Below, in pieces: positions 44,726 to 58,011 of a stretch of 64,000 nucleotides of DNA; positions within the stretch are counted from its first letter, which is position 1; each line of letters starts with the position of its first letter. A model generated the notes under the pieces. That model ran no database searches. It had not been told where the DNA came from and worked only from the letters and a program-made list of their open reading frames with translations. The stretch spans positions 8,458,468 to 8,522,467 of the forward strand of contig CM067512.1 in NCBI GenBank assembly GCA_034509495.1, given 5' to 3'. Source of the DNA: Acestrorhynchus altus. Its lineage: Eukaryota; Chordata; Actinopteri; Characiformes; Acestrorhynchidae. The position numbers and the translations under genes are program-made.

Positions 44726-46081
44726 AAATCTATTTGTAAATCAACTAATAAAAAGTCAGCGTATGACCACATATGTCTGTTGCTATGTTCAGTTACGTTG
44801 GTATTACAGTAGCATTGTTATGAATAATGAAATAATGATGGTCAATAATATTAATAATAACATCAGATAGTTAGAATACATATACCATATCTCTATAATT
44901 CAAATGTTTTGAATTAACTTTTAAACTAAGACATAATCCCCAAATCCAATTTATTGTACAATAAATGACAGTGTGCCTCTCCACTACATTTTGAACACAT
45001 CTGTAGCAGGAATTCATTAGATCTGTCACAGAATTAAGAAAGGGAAAAGACCAATAAATCCATGTTAATTACTGGAGGTTGGCAATTACTGGCCTCATTT
45101 ATGGTTCTACTGCCCTGCACACGTTTTCATGGCTATTGTTAATTAAAACCATCCCCATTAAGAGCCTAATTAACAATTAGCATAAACATAATTAGTGAGT
45201 AGTGACATTTCACTTGTTACATTGTTAAAATAATTTCTAGAAATTGCCCTTGGAGAAATTCTGTCACACTCACATAATGGCAGCACTTTGTCACAGCGAG
45301 ACAGCGACAGTCTGCAGTGTTCTCTGCAACACTCTGAACTGTGACAGTCACTACTGTCACTTACACTGAAAGAACAATGTTCTCCAGCACATACAATGGT
45401 CTGTTACCATGAAATGCTGATGACAAGCTACACCCTCTGAAGCAGTATACAAAAAAGGTTTCAAATTGGAGTTGTTTAAAAGCATTCATCAACACCACAT
45501 TTAATATGTTATTTTTTTAATTAACAGAAAAAAATGATTAGTTGTATTTCCTTTATTTTTATATGGTTGTCAAAACACATTTTCTAAAAATATACTTATT
45601 TATTAAAAGTAATGTTTAAAGACACATTTAATTAGTGTTTCAATTTTAGAGATTTAGCTAATTTCTTCTTTTCCCCCAAATTGAAGATGAAATATGCATG
45701 TCTTGTTTTCATACAACATGTACCTCTATTCTATGTTAACTGTATTGTGATCTCACAACAGCTGAAGCATTTATAGATTGATCCCACCTCTTTACTTTAA
45801 GGTTATATGGATTGTTAAAGAAGCCCTTTATGCATTTGCTACAGAGCAGCTCATCAAGATATTATTTGTGTATGCTTGTGGATGTCAAAAATGACAAAAT
45901 CTGGAAAATTTTATTTGCATTACTTACCTTCAAAGAGGTAAACTAGCAGATTTTATTTTCATAATGTGTAAAGTGAAATATTTTACTTTGATATATTTTT
46001 ACTGTTCAGAATGTTCAGAATGAAAATCAGAAATCCATATTCTCAAATTAATTAAATTAAATTAATTAAATTTCATGTTAA

Positions 46082-46590
46082 AAGATAAAAGATGAAGGAT
46101 TTAATCTAGCAATTCCCCCATTCATAATTAGCTTGTAATTAGGAAATGTAAGTTAACAGGAATGGTGAGGTCAAGCTGAGTTCTGGAATACCAAGAAAAC
46201 CTTCAAAGAGGACTACTCAATCAAAACCCCTGTTAGACTTCAAAATACTTTCACGAAGACTTATCACACACTGGACTGGTGGGAAGCAATTTCCTACTGT
46301 GCTGCGACACCTACTAGATAGAACATAACCTTTCTAGAATGTATGCCACAAACTTCAACATCAGAAGTTTCAAAGGAATATCCAAAAAAGCCCTGATGCA
46401 TTTTCCTGTGAACTGTCCTGTGTATGGAAAAAAATGTTGGATGTATTTCCAACAAAACTTTTGTGGCTGCATGATTAAACAGGAAAAACAGGAAAACAGG
46501 AAGCAGAAGTAAGAAAAGAACTCCCCCTCAACTGTTAGGCACAGTTGATAGAGCATGCTTTAGGCTTGTGTTGCAGCCAGTGTATATACT
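46082..46590 (+). mobile_element. Tc1-like transposon remnant, copy 2
   Basis: It aligns in order with 44085-44494, including AGGTCAAGCTGAGTTCTGGA, ATGTATGCCACAAAC and ATGCTTTAGGCTTGTGTTGC. It keeps one segment missing from copy 1 (CAAAACCCCTGTTAGACTTC). It ends at the same junction (GCCAGTGTATATACTAACC) and is followed by the same AAATTTATTTGTACAGCACT tail. The transposase is inactive. Confidence 0.65.
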
Positions 46591-49500
46591 AACCAAACCA
46601 AAACAAATTTATTTGTACAGCACTTTTCCAGGATTGTAGGGCACATTTTTAGTTAATGTTAGCAGTTAATGTTCTCCTCCAAGAACATCCAATGATATTG
46701 GCATTTCATCCTGGCTGGCTAAAGGAAGGACATACTACATACTACATACTTCATTCAGCCAGTGCTGGTGGCATTGTTTAATGAGGGAGTCATAGCTAGG
46801 AGGTGGGAACTGGCTAAAGGACTAACTTGGAGAGAAAACTGGTTAACGTGCAAGAAAGGATTAAAATGGTCAAACAATTTTTGCTGTTTTTTTTTTATTT
46901 ATTTACACTTAAGAATGCCATAAGGCCTCCAAGAAAAAAATATAATCTCAGATAAACATGCTTAAACTAACTGTATATACATAGATGCACATTTCTCAGA
47001 TGCATGCATCAATGAATATACGACACATAAAATTTTGAAGTCATTTAAGTTGCTTCCAAGACTTAGGACATTGGACATGTTTAGAGAGAAACAGTGGTGG
47101 TAATCAGCTCGTGAAAATCTCTGAACACACAGGAAGTCTCTGTTCTTCCATGCAAGTGAGGAGTTCCTGACAGCCAGCATTCCTGCACTGACAAAATCTG
47201 TAACTGCCAATGGTAAACTGTTTGTCTTGGAGGTGTAAGATGCGCAGACAAGACAAATCTGCCTGAGGAAGACAGGCAACAAAGGGAAAGTTCTGTAGTC
47301 TAAGAGGAAGCTTCACTGTCGCACAAGATAACTGAGCACATGTGGATTAAAGTTCGCTAGGAACACATCTCCTTTCTCTGAGAGGGACTTCATTCCATCC
47401 ATCTGATCAAGCCTCAGTCTGCAGGATGGTTCTCCTACAGTAGGAGACAAATGTGCTGTGTAAGCCGCTGTTGTACATTTTTGTGTTTCATTTTCATAGC
47501 CACAGGTCTTCACAATCATGGGTGGGTCATATTACGGAAAGATGCTACCAATGCCACCTTAACATTATTTAACCTAGATAGAAATTATCATAATCCTGTA
47601 CAATTGACAGCAGCAGCAGTTTAAGCAACCTTTCTGAAATATGTAGATGCATTGCTTAGTGTTGCATTTCTTTATACGACAGGATCTCAATGCCTGCTAT
47701 GCCCAACATTGTTAGCACGGCATTAGGACAATGTCTATGGGCCTTTAAAAATGCTTCTATATAGCATCAAAGGGTTCTACTCAGTTTGTACTGTATTGTG
47801 TTTACAGTCTGTCTATCTATGGATGTATTAAAATCACATAGTGATTCTCAGTCCTGGTACTGGAGTACCACTACCCCGTTTGTTTTAGTGTTTTGCTGCT
47901 GTAACACAGTTTACCTGGTTTGGCTCAGCAAGAGCTCATCAGTTAGTTCATTAGTTGGATCAGGCAATGACACTGTATCAAGAACTATTCACTGAAGGTT
48001 TTTTAGAACAATTATTGAACTCTTTTATCAAGATAATAGAGAGAACAATTCTATTCAATTGACACTTTTTTCCAGTCTGCATAAGCCATAAAATGTGAAA
48101 ATATCTTTATATAAAACACACCATTATAGTGAAAATGATCACACAGTTGAAAGCAAACTCAAGCAATCACATTGGCTGGATGACACTGAAAGAGTTCATT
48201 GCAGGTGACAGGATGATATCGTGTCTCAGTCAATCAGTCTGACTAAACTGCCTTTGCAGTGGAGAAGCTGTTTATCAAACATTGCCTCTGTCTCAGATGG
48301 GAATTTCCAGACGGTCAGAAAGCCATGATTAATATAATAGGCAGATCGAGGACAGATCGAGGCACTCTATCAGTCTAAATATTTGAGTGACAAAGGAAGA
48401 TATGCATTCTGACAAAAGTTCATTTTCTTAGTTTTTATTCATGTGTGCATTCTTTTATTTTTAATATAAATATATTTTTATATAATTTCACTCATCCCTC
48501 ATGGAGCTAATAAATGAGTTTGAGCACTAGTTAAACACATGCATAGAGAACGAGTACACTGTGGTACTTCAAGTGAGAAATCAACTGCAGGCCTCCAATG
48601 GGGAAAATACCTTGAGAGATTGTGTTAGTAGCAGCTGTGAAGGCATCTCAGGCTTTGCTAGTGGCTCCTGTAGGAGGTCTGAAAGTCTTTGCACAGCCAG
48701 GAAACCTTGGTCTCATCTTAAGCCACACTGGCAAATTTCTAATTTCCGTTTTGTGGGTGAGCTGTCTAATTGCTACTTAGTTTCGGCAGTCAAGTAATTC
48801 AGCCCAATGTCTTAAAAGCAGCCACTAGTAGTTAGGCCTCCATGCCAAGGGCTCGGCTGAACAATACTGACATCTCATCACGGCCCTGCGGCTCCTGGAG
48901 AGGAGTGCGAATCAGGTCTCTCTCCTCTTGAATGGGCAAGCAATCTTCAGAAAATTAAGTCTGAAAACCCAGGGAAGAGCCACGCGATTCATCACGACAG
49001 ACTCTGTCAGGCAGAGGGCTATTAGAGGAGCCAGCACTGCATGGTTGCCGTGTTGTCATCTGTGCAGCAGCTGCATCGGCAAACTGATGCGCCTACCAGG
49101 CCAGGATGGGACGGCTGACTCTGATGCAAAGTTGTGTGCCATCATCAGCCACCACCGCTGTCTCATCTGTCAAATTGGCTACTGAACATCTCTATCTAAA
49201 GAAAATTGCAGATGAAATAGTCAAAGGAACATGGGAGACATCTAATGTAGTTCAGAAATTAAACTCACTGTTATGTGAAACATGAGTGATTGAAACACAT
49301 GCTGCTAATATAGGAGATTCAGCAACACTAATTCAATGCAACTATCTTATATATAGTCAATATGTGAAAGGTTATTAGGATGATCTATAATACAAACATA
49401 CTACAGGGCTACAGTGTGAATTTCTGAAGCCCTTTGCATTTTGTGTCAACATTTTTAAAAAAGTTACATTTTTAATAATGATGCATCAGAGAACATTTTT

Positions 49501-51350
49501 ATCCTACAGTTGTGTAATTTCTTTGATTGAAAAACAAAATCTATAGTAAGTGCTAACTGATCAAAACTGTCCTCAGAATAGGCTGAACAGCTGACTTTGG
49601 CCGGAAAACACAGTGAATCCAACAAGAACAAATCCTCATAGAGCTGTTATACAGCGATCTGAACAGTAGCACACAGAAAGTGCTGATTCTTCATGCTGAT
49701 CTATTTTACTATAGACAACGTGAACCTGCACACACTGCAACAGCTCTACCAGCAGATATAAACCAGTTAAACATATTCAACTAATCAATTTCCAGTTCAC
49801 TGGTAGAATTTTAACTTGGTGGCCTGTGGAAAAAAGGCTGTATTTTTGTCAGATGTTTGTGTGGTTTTAAGATCCCCCAAATTCCTCATAATTCATTTTA
49901 TACAAATATTTTCATGCTTCTCTTTGTTCTTTATTAAATAAGATAGAAAGAGATAGTTTCTGGCAAAAATAAAAAAAAGTTTTTCTTCTTTGCATAGCTC
50001 AGGTAAAACATTCTACTTGAGAGGTTGGGAAATGTTATATGAATACTATTTTGGTACAATTATATAGACCACAAGGAGAACATATAATAAAAGAAAAGAT
50101 TTAGTGTTCTGCAAGATGAGTAATGTTTTGAAATATACTGTAGTAAAAAAAAATTAAAGCAGAGTGTGTGAATGTGGCATGTTCCGGTCAAGGTTGTTCT
50201 GCCACAATTCCTGAGTCATGACTATGGACTGGATAGCAGATAAACTGGACGATCCTCTGCTTAGCTAAATGAGATTCCTAACACAAGACCCATAAATGAA
50301 CCTCAACTCTTTTTTTAAATAGCGTATTAGTCTAAATGACCCTCTTTACCTGTAAGGGAGCGCAGCCATCAGAAGGCACTGTGGCGTGGAGTAAGGGCAG
50401 GATAAGAGCTGCTTAACAATAGAGGAGCCTTGGCTTAGCTCAGTGGGTTAAAGAGGCCCTGCGAGCAGGAACCTATTGATTTTAATTACACCGAACAGCC
50501 CTTGGGGACACAAGGACTTTGGCTGTTTATTTAGCCATTGCCTCTTGCTGTGATTGTACAGGCCAAGATAAAATCAACCTCCTAATTATTACCATAATAA
50601 GCTAGAGAAAGGCTGCAGGCCTTGTCCTTTCTAGTTAAAGACAAACCACTACGAAAAAGAGAAGGATAGAGCCATCAAAACTGATCTAAAAAAAACTGTG
50701 TTAAGCTCATTTTTTTTTACTAGTAGACTAAAATCTGAAAGATGTGAATAAGCTATTTTTAGGATTTTTATTTAGATGTACATTTCAGATAATTCTTACA
50801 GTGAGTGTTAAAGTGTTCACTTTTGCGTATACTTGTGGATAAAGGCCACTAAACACTACAAATAATGGGGTAAACTGTGGGAGTGAACACAAGCCAGTTG
50901 GTCGGGACCCCATGTCATTGATGCCTCTTGAAGAGTATATCAAGATTTCTGTGCCCTATGATTGGACAAGGTTTATTCCATGAAAGTTCAATTAGATCTA
51001 GATCTGATAATACTCTTGACCAAGGTTAGATGGTATAAAAGATTACACTTCAGAGAATGCTGAGTACAAAATTACCTGAATTTGGACCAACCAAACGTTC
51101 ATCATGCCCTACCGCTAACATTTAGAGCTGAACTGATTCTGATGAAAATTAGATCATGTATACAAAACATATATTAGATATAATTTTTTTTAGCAATTTA
51201 ATAAGTGGGAGACAAAGTGCTTAACAAAGCACATTTAATTCACCACTGTCCAAATAATTTTTTCAAGAAGCAAAACTGTATTAAATAATCAAGATCAGAT
51301 GTTTTTATGATTTAGTTTTAATATCTCCTTTATTAGGCAGGCTGTTAAGT
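46591..51350. other. gene desert, middle part
   Basis: No gene is recognised. The first 40 bases are the repeat tail. At 46962-47519, consecutive minus-strand frames are open (see findings). The stretch 48560-49200 is GC-richer, repeat-free and may be conserved noncoding. Near 50340-50640 a similar block carries several ATTA/TAAT cores. The rest is AT-rich without visible structure. Confidence 0.45.
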
Positions 51351-51351
51351 T

Positions 51352-51705
51352 CTTGTAACCATACAGAAGCACTTTGAAGTTCAAGAATCAAAGACTATAG
51401 TAAATCTGTTTCTCTGCATACTTTGTTAGCCTTTTTTCACACTGTTCTTCAATGGTCTGGACCTCACAGGAACACTACAGAGCAAGTATTATGTGTGTTG
51501 TGGGCCATTCTCAACACCGCAGTGGGTGTTAGTTTGTGTTGTGCTAAGAGTGTTTGTGAGTGATAATAAATGTTTAAACCCCTCAGTGTCACTGCTGGAC
51601 TGAGAACAGTCCACCAACCAGAAATATTCAGCCAACAGCATCCTGTGGGCAGCATCTTGTGAGCACTGATGAAGGACTGAAGGAAGACCAACTAATAAAT
51701 CTGAT
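51352..51705. mobile_element. palindromic nonautonomous DNA element, copy 2 (one arm)
   Basis: CATACTTTGTTAGCC, TTCTTCAATGGTCTGGACCT, TTAAACCCCTCAGTGTCACT and GTGAGCACTGATGAAGGACT recur from the element at 17371-17990, where the same phrases appear in the same order. Only about half the element is present, so it lacks the mirrored arm. Confidence 0.6.
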
Positions 51706-51774
51706 AAAAAAAACAACTAATAAATATGATTAAAAAACAATAATCAATATGATTAAAAAATTGCTTCCATGTCT

Positions 51775-52550
51775 AATTAAAAAAATGAATACATAAGTAT
51801 TCACAGTCTGTGCTCAATACTTTGCTGAAGCACCTTTAGCATCAATTATAGCATTTTTGAGTATGATGCTACAAGTCTGGCACACCTGCTTTTAGGAAAT
51901 TCCTTCCATTCTTCTTTGCAGAACCTGTCTACCTCCATCAGGTTGGATGGCAAATGTTGGTGCACTGCCATTTTAGAAATCTCCAGAGATGTTCAATTAG
52001 GTTCAGGTCTGGGCTCTGGCTGGGCCACTCAAGGACATTCACAGAGTTGTCCTGAAGCCACTCTTTTGTTATCTTGGCTATGTGTGCTTAGGGTCCTTGT
52101 CCTGTTGGAAGATAAACCTTTATCCCAGTCTGAGATCCAGAGTGCTGTGGAGCAGGTAATCATCAAAGATGTCTCTGTAAAATACTTTAGTCATCTTTTC
52201 CACAACCCTGACTAGTCTCCCAGTTAATGCTGCCCAAAAAACATTCCCATAACATGATGCTGCCACCACCATGCTTCACTGTATTGGCCAGGTGATGAGC
52301 AGTGCCTATTTTCCTCCAGATATGATGGTTGACATTGAAACCAAAGAGTTCAATCTTTGTTTCATCAGACCTCATAATTTTGTTTCTGAGAGTCCTTTAG
52401 ATGGGCTGTTGTGCATTTAACTGAGCAGTGGCTTCCATCTGGCCACTCTATCAGACATGTCTTATTGTTGGACTGCTGCAGAAATCATTGTCTCCTTTCT
52501 CCACAGAGAAACATTGGAGCTCTGTCAGAGTGACCATTGACCACTATAGT
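51775..52550 (-). pseudogene. decayed Tc1-like transposon, minus-strand transposase remnant
   Basis: Read on the minus strand, 52375-52187 still encodes SDETKIELFGFNVNHHIWRK followed by VKHGGGSIMLWECF, the central DDE-region signature of Tc1 transposases. Toward 51916 the + strand text TGGCTGGGCCACTCAAGGAC is the reverse of the family's WPSQSPDLN-type region. Frameshifts break the gene throughout, and clear inverted repeats are missing. It belongs to another Tc1 family than the intact copy at 61453. Confidence 0.75.
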
Positions 52551-53214
52551 AGTGAGCAGAAGCGAACATGGTGTGAATGATTTTGGACACCTAGCTTTGC
52601 CTCTGGTCTCAGTGCAGTACAACAGTTGATGGCATCACATATGTCCAGTAGTAGGCAGTATCCACTGCAGAGCCAGATTGCTAGATCCTAATCTATTTTT
52701 GGGTCAAATACTTAACACAAAAATAAGCAAAATGCAATACAAAAACCACCATTTATAAAAACTGTAAAAATATTTTCAGTTTTGTTCTTGTTTTTGACCA
52801 GTGTTAACAACATTGTTTTTTTAATAAAAAATTGTTAAATATAAATTCGTTTTTTCATAATCATCTATCTTATATTTGAGGGTTTCCATACATTAATTTA
52901 AACCAAACCACAAGATGAATTGTGGGTATCTCATGAACGATAGTGCTTGTACACTGTACATTATGGTGCATTGTTATTAATCAAAATTGCATTTTCAGTT
53001 CAAAACACTATGGATGATCAATTATCATCACAATTTATATTATATTAATTTTTCTTTATCTCAAATGAATTCAATTTGACTAACCTAGGATCTTCTACAA
53101 TTACAATATTTGGCATGTGTGACTGTCCCCTTAAAAACTTTTTTGTTTTACATTTTTGGTGAATTAAAGTACACACACAATTTAAAAATCCCACAAAATT
53201 AGACAAGGGTGCTC

Positions 53215-53490
53215 TGGGTGCTAGTGTAAGTTCCTTGTTAAGGTCCATGTGCTAGTGAAAGCTCCAATCTAGTTTAAGCTCTGTGTGCTAGTGAATGCTC
53301 TGAGCTAGTTTAAGTTATGTGTTCAACATACACGCCTTGGATGTCTTGCCATTGTTTTTTGCCCTACCAGCCGCATGCTTGCTTGTTTAACCTCGTTTAA
53401 GCTCTGGGTGCTATGTATGCTAATGAAAGCTATTCGTTAAGATCAGTGTACGAGTGAAAGCTCTAAACTAGTTTACGCTCTGTATTCAAC
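53215..53490 (+). repeat. degenerate minisatellite-like tandem repeat
   Basis: The phrases GTGCTAGTGAAAGCTC, TAGTTTAAGCTCTGTGT and TTCAACA-ACGCCTT recur four or more times with substitutions and spacers, for example at 53219, 53251, 53285 and 53450. The unit is about 40-55 bases. No protein is encoded. Confidence 0.6.
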
Positions 53491-53499
53491 ACGCCTTTG

Positions 53500-56400
53500 A
53501 AGTCTTTCCATTTTTCCTCTGCTAAATCAGAACAGAAAGGTTCTGTTTTGAACAATATACAAACATGGCCCAATGAGACCAGAGTTATTCTCAATCTCAA
53601 TATTCTCTTGGAATTTTTCCATTCTACAGTTAAATGGTAAATTTGGTGGACTGTAACTATTTTTTTTTTTTTACAGATCAGATTCAGTAACTGATTTTGT
53701 CTAAACAGTTAGCTAGCACATCATTCTGCCATCTGAATATCTTCACATTTCTGAACAGGCTGCTGCTCATGGTTTCAGAGCATTTAACTATGTTTAAAAT
53801 TCATTAAAATATAAATACTGCAAATATCATTAATAATGTTTGTTTTGCATATATTTTGTAGAAACGTTTTTTGGAGATATTTAAAAACAGTAGACACAAT
53901 GTTTATGCTTTGCATACTACATAAAGCTAAGTTCGTTTTATTCATTTAATTTTACAAGCCCCACAGATAAATACACATTTTCCAGTCTTAGCAGCACACA
54001 TGCTCTCCTGTGTTATTATGAAATATTAAAAATGTAAATTTTCCCCCATTAATCCCTTTTTAAAATAAAAAAGAAATTGATTTCTGTACATTTTGCAGTC
54101 ATACAGGTCAGTGAAAATCCAGCATTATCGATTTTATCAATGCTGTTCTTCCTCCACCACTAATTTTAATGGAGAACAGATGCTGCTGCTTCCATCTGCA
54201 TATAAGTGTTTAATTGGTTATTAAAAAATTGATTCTGCTTCATTACTTTATAGAGCCATTATTTTCAATCTACAGTCACGCAAGCATTTATTTCTATTAC
54301 ATATCCAATACAGAAAAACGGGCCTCCCAGAAGACCCTACAGTATTCTGTGTGGCCCATGTTCTTTTGGTTCTGGGGGATTCCCAGTGCTTGCAGAGAGC
54401 ACAACATTTCAGGATCGCAGCCCATAACCTTTAAATTCGACAGTGGCAAAAGCAATCCCCTGTCAGACAAGAAGCCCTGTCCTTCAGTTTGAGTCAGCCA
54501 CCATGCCTAACAGAGTGAAATTGACCTGTATTAAGGCCCCCTCACTCTGGCTAAATTATTTGATCATAGGCCCTGACAGTTGTTTGGGTCAGTAATTGCT
54601 TGTTTATTGGGGGAGAGGGGAGCTGGTCAATGGTGGGCTGGGGACATGCATGGAGGGCTAGCAGACAGGTCCCGGACCGGCACTGGCCGCTAGAGATAAG
54701 CCATTCAGATGGGCTGCAGAGGCTCTATCTCGGAGCTAAGAAGCTGGTAATCTGCCTCTTTTTTGCCATAGGCATCCTAACACACACACACACATACACA
54801 CCAACTCTTGCACACACAAGCCCAAACAGGCCATTCTGGGCATATTACTGCCCTTACAGCTGACATGTACCTTGTAGAATTTGATTATTTTTCCACTTGT
54901 ACAATTACTCTCAAATGTCAATTTCATGGCAGTCAGTTGGAGAGATTACAATTATAGGGGGCCTGGTCAGACCATCCAGGATTCTCTTGTATCGGGATAA
55001 GAATCCTTGGAGTTTTCAGACATTCTGAGTATAATGTAACTGAAGGGCCTGTTGAACTAAACAGTAGTTCTAACCTCTGGATGTTTAATTTAAGGGTGCA
55101 CATACTCAACAGAAACCTAAGAGTCTGCTGCACTTATGGAAATTCTTATATTCCACACTTTTATATAGTGGACACAATAATAGGATGTAATATTCAAGTG
55201 TCCTTTTAAAAAGCTAGTACAGCATTAGCAGATGATCCGATTGAATTCAGCACACTGAATTCATACAATGGAGTTATGTAGCCGAGCGAGATCTCAGTAA
55301 GCCTACTGGAGTGACACATACACTGGTCATGTGTTCCACAGAGCGTGAAGTAGACTAACCCCCGCACTGTGCTCTTGCCGGCTGAGCTTAGTGGTCTCGG
55401 GACATCCGCCACACTGAACACTCGCGGGGCCTTAGCCTCTGCCTCTGTCCTCTAGACCTCACAGGAACTGATATAATACACAGCTTAGCCATGCAGCCCA
55501 CACCATCATCTACCATGGTGTCAAACCGCAGCAGCAAACACAAGCTTTACCCCCCATGCACCTCTCAACCTGGAGTATGCACCTGTACCATCATTCACAA
55601 ACAACAGCTTATATGCAACACATGCAGATAGTGCTGGCTTTCTGGTCCCTGACATCAATAACTGTGGGTTATCAGGTTTGGTGGTCTTGACGCCCTCACT
55701 GGGGTCTCTGTAAACAGCCTGCTTCTGTCCATGTGTTCCTGGTTAACATAGCCCTCTCTACCCACCCACCCCACCTCCATTCTACTGCACTTATAGTAGC
55801 ACCATGGGCAATTTATCTAAATCTCGCTTCTCCTTACACAGTTTTATCAAATCTGGCGGTCAGGCGGTTGGCGCTCGGCAGTGGCTTCAATCCTAAATGC
55901 GGTGGCGCAGATTTTAATTTTGGAAAGATTAATGCGCTTCCCCGTCCTAATGCTGCAGCTCTCAGTTATCTCCCTCGATGTCTATCAGCTAATTCCTACA
56001 GTTGGGTTGTAAACGACCCACATTTGTCTGCACTCGAGGGCCGAAAATACAACCCAAAACAAGACGCGTCAAGAGCAGCAGAGAAAAAGGAATTGAGCTA
56101 TTTTCACAAATTTCCTCTAAATTAGAAAGTGTCTGGCCCACTTGCACCATGCACTTAAAAAGCTGAGAGGGAACCTTTTTCATTACTGGTGAACACATCC
56201 CATGGGGACTTGTAGGCAAAAGCCCGAAATGCCATTGCAGTAGTGGAAAGAACACCATAAAAGAACAGTTAGTGTGAAACAAAAAATGGCAAACACTTTG
56301 ATTGTATTTTACATGCTTGAGTGACTTATTATTAGCAACAAAAAATGACTTCATATTTAACTATGATCTAATTCCACAAACCTACAAAGTGCTATTCCTA

Positions 56401-57941
56401 CTTTGTCCCTGGCTAAAAAAAATCCATTTTATATAATTAAAACTGCCCTTTTAATATAAATTATATAATAGTAAATTATATTTATTTGTAACAAAACATG
56501 TTAGGGCTTTGCCATCTTCCTTAAAGGTACTACTTTGGTGAACAACAGTTTTTTACTAGAGTGTTCAAATACTTTTGGACTATTTAGAAATGAATTTGTC
56601 ACTTTAAAGCTCTCTTTAAACTATCAATTAAACATTTATTTTTTTGTGTTTCTCAGTGTTGAAGAAAGGTTTCCTCATCCCTTAAATACTGAATACCCTT
56701 GAGAAGCATACCCATTCTCCTCCCTAATAGTTAAACTGTGGTCTTAGTACAAGGTTGGTTGAATCCTACAGGTACACCATGCAATCCATTTTAATTACTA
56801 TACACTGTTAGTTGCACAGTCAAGAGTAAAATTAAAATAGCAATCACAATTAGAAAATTGCAGAGTCAATTACAAGACATTAGCCGGAGTTAGGAGCAAG
56901 GAGAAAATGTTTCATTTGCTCTTTATTAATTCGCAAAGGACGTGGGGCGAGGGGCAAGCTACACCTTCACGCGATATGCTGCAATAATTATCTTAATAGG
57001 ATTCTCCTCCCTCATTCAATTTCTCCCTGTTCTTCTAATAACACAATTACAACTTGAATATAGCATGAATAAATGATGCTCGCTATTTCGTAGGTGACCA
57101 GGCAGCTCTGCTCTTGGCACATGTTCCTCTTTGCCTCTTTGCAGAGTGCTGAAGCACCTTGCAGCGTGGACGAGAGGTTAATAATATGATCCCACATCTA
57201 TAAGTGCTGGCATGCACCCCTGCTCCTTTTCTTTGTTTCTGAAAACTGCTTTATGTTCCCTCTGCCCGGGCCGGGTGTATTATGCTGACTGCAGAATGTA
57301 CCCTGGAGAATAAGCAAGTAGCCCTGATTGTTCTCTATTATCATAGGGACTTTGCATTTTTACACTTGGAAATGAATTTGTAGTGGTGGGGGAGTGTTTT
57401 GTGATGGGGCCTGACTACAGCACAGGGGATTGAGGGAGGGGGGGGGGGTCATTGGCTCTCCTTTTATCTGCTACATAATAAAATTACCACCTTCACCCGC
57501 TGGTCTCTGCACTCTAAGATATGTTTAATTCACTAAACATGAAGAATTAATTACATATCTGCATTTAAAAGGGTTCTTGGCCAAGCGCAGGATTTAAAGG
57601 CCTGCACTGAGCATGTCACATTGATATTACCAACAAAAGAAACCTTGTGTTATAGCTTTTCTTTTTTTCTGAAGGACAAAACTTTAATCTTGCTGCAATT
57701 TTACTCCAAAATTGCAATAAAAGAGCATGCTTGGCTGGTTTCTTTTAGTTCAGCTTCTGAACTGGAAAGGGTGACATGAGAGAAATCCCCAGCAGTGATG
57801 TGGTCAGTGGTCAGTGGAGGAGCCCTGTCCTGTCTGTGCCCTGGGGTGACCCCCATCCCTCAGTCCGATCTACCCTGCTACAGTCAGACCCCCCCGGAGA
57901 CTCGCTGTAGTGCGCTGCACGCACGCACGCACACAAACTCA

Positions 57942-58011
<70 letters not shown>

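Noticed and set aside
51916..52215. 99-codon + frame
   Set aside because: It lies on the antisense strand of the decayed Tc1 transposase. The minus strand carries the recognisable SDETK and KHGGGS motifs.
57901..58009. Possible CRISPR-like or tandem array
   Set aside because: It is a plain AC microsatellite without spacers, in a vertebrate genome.
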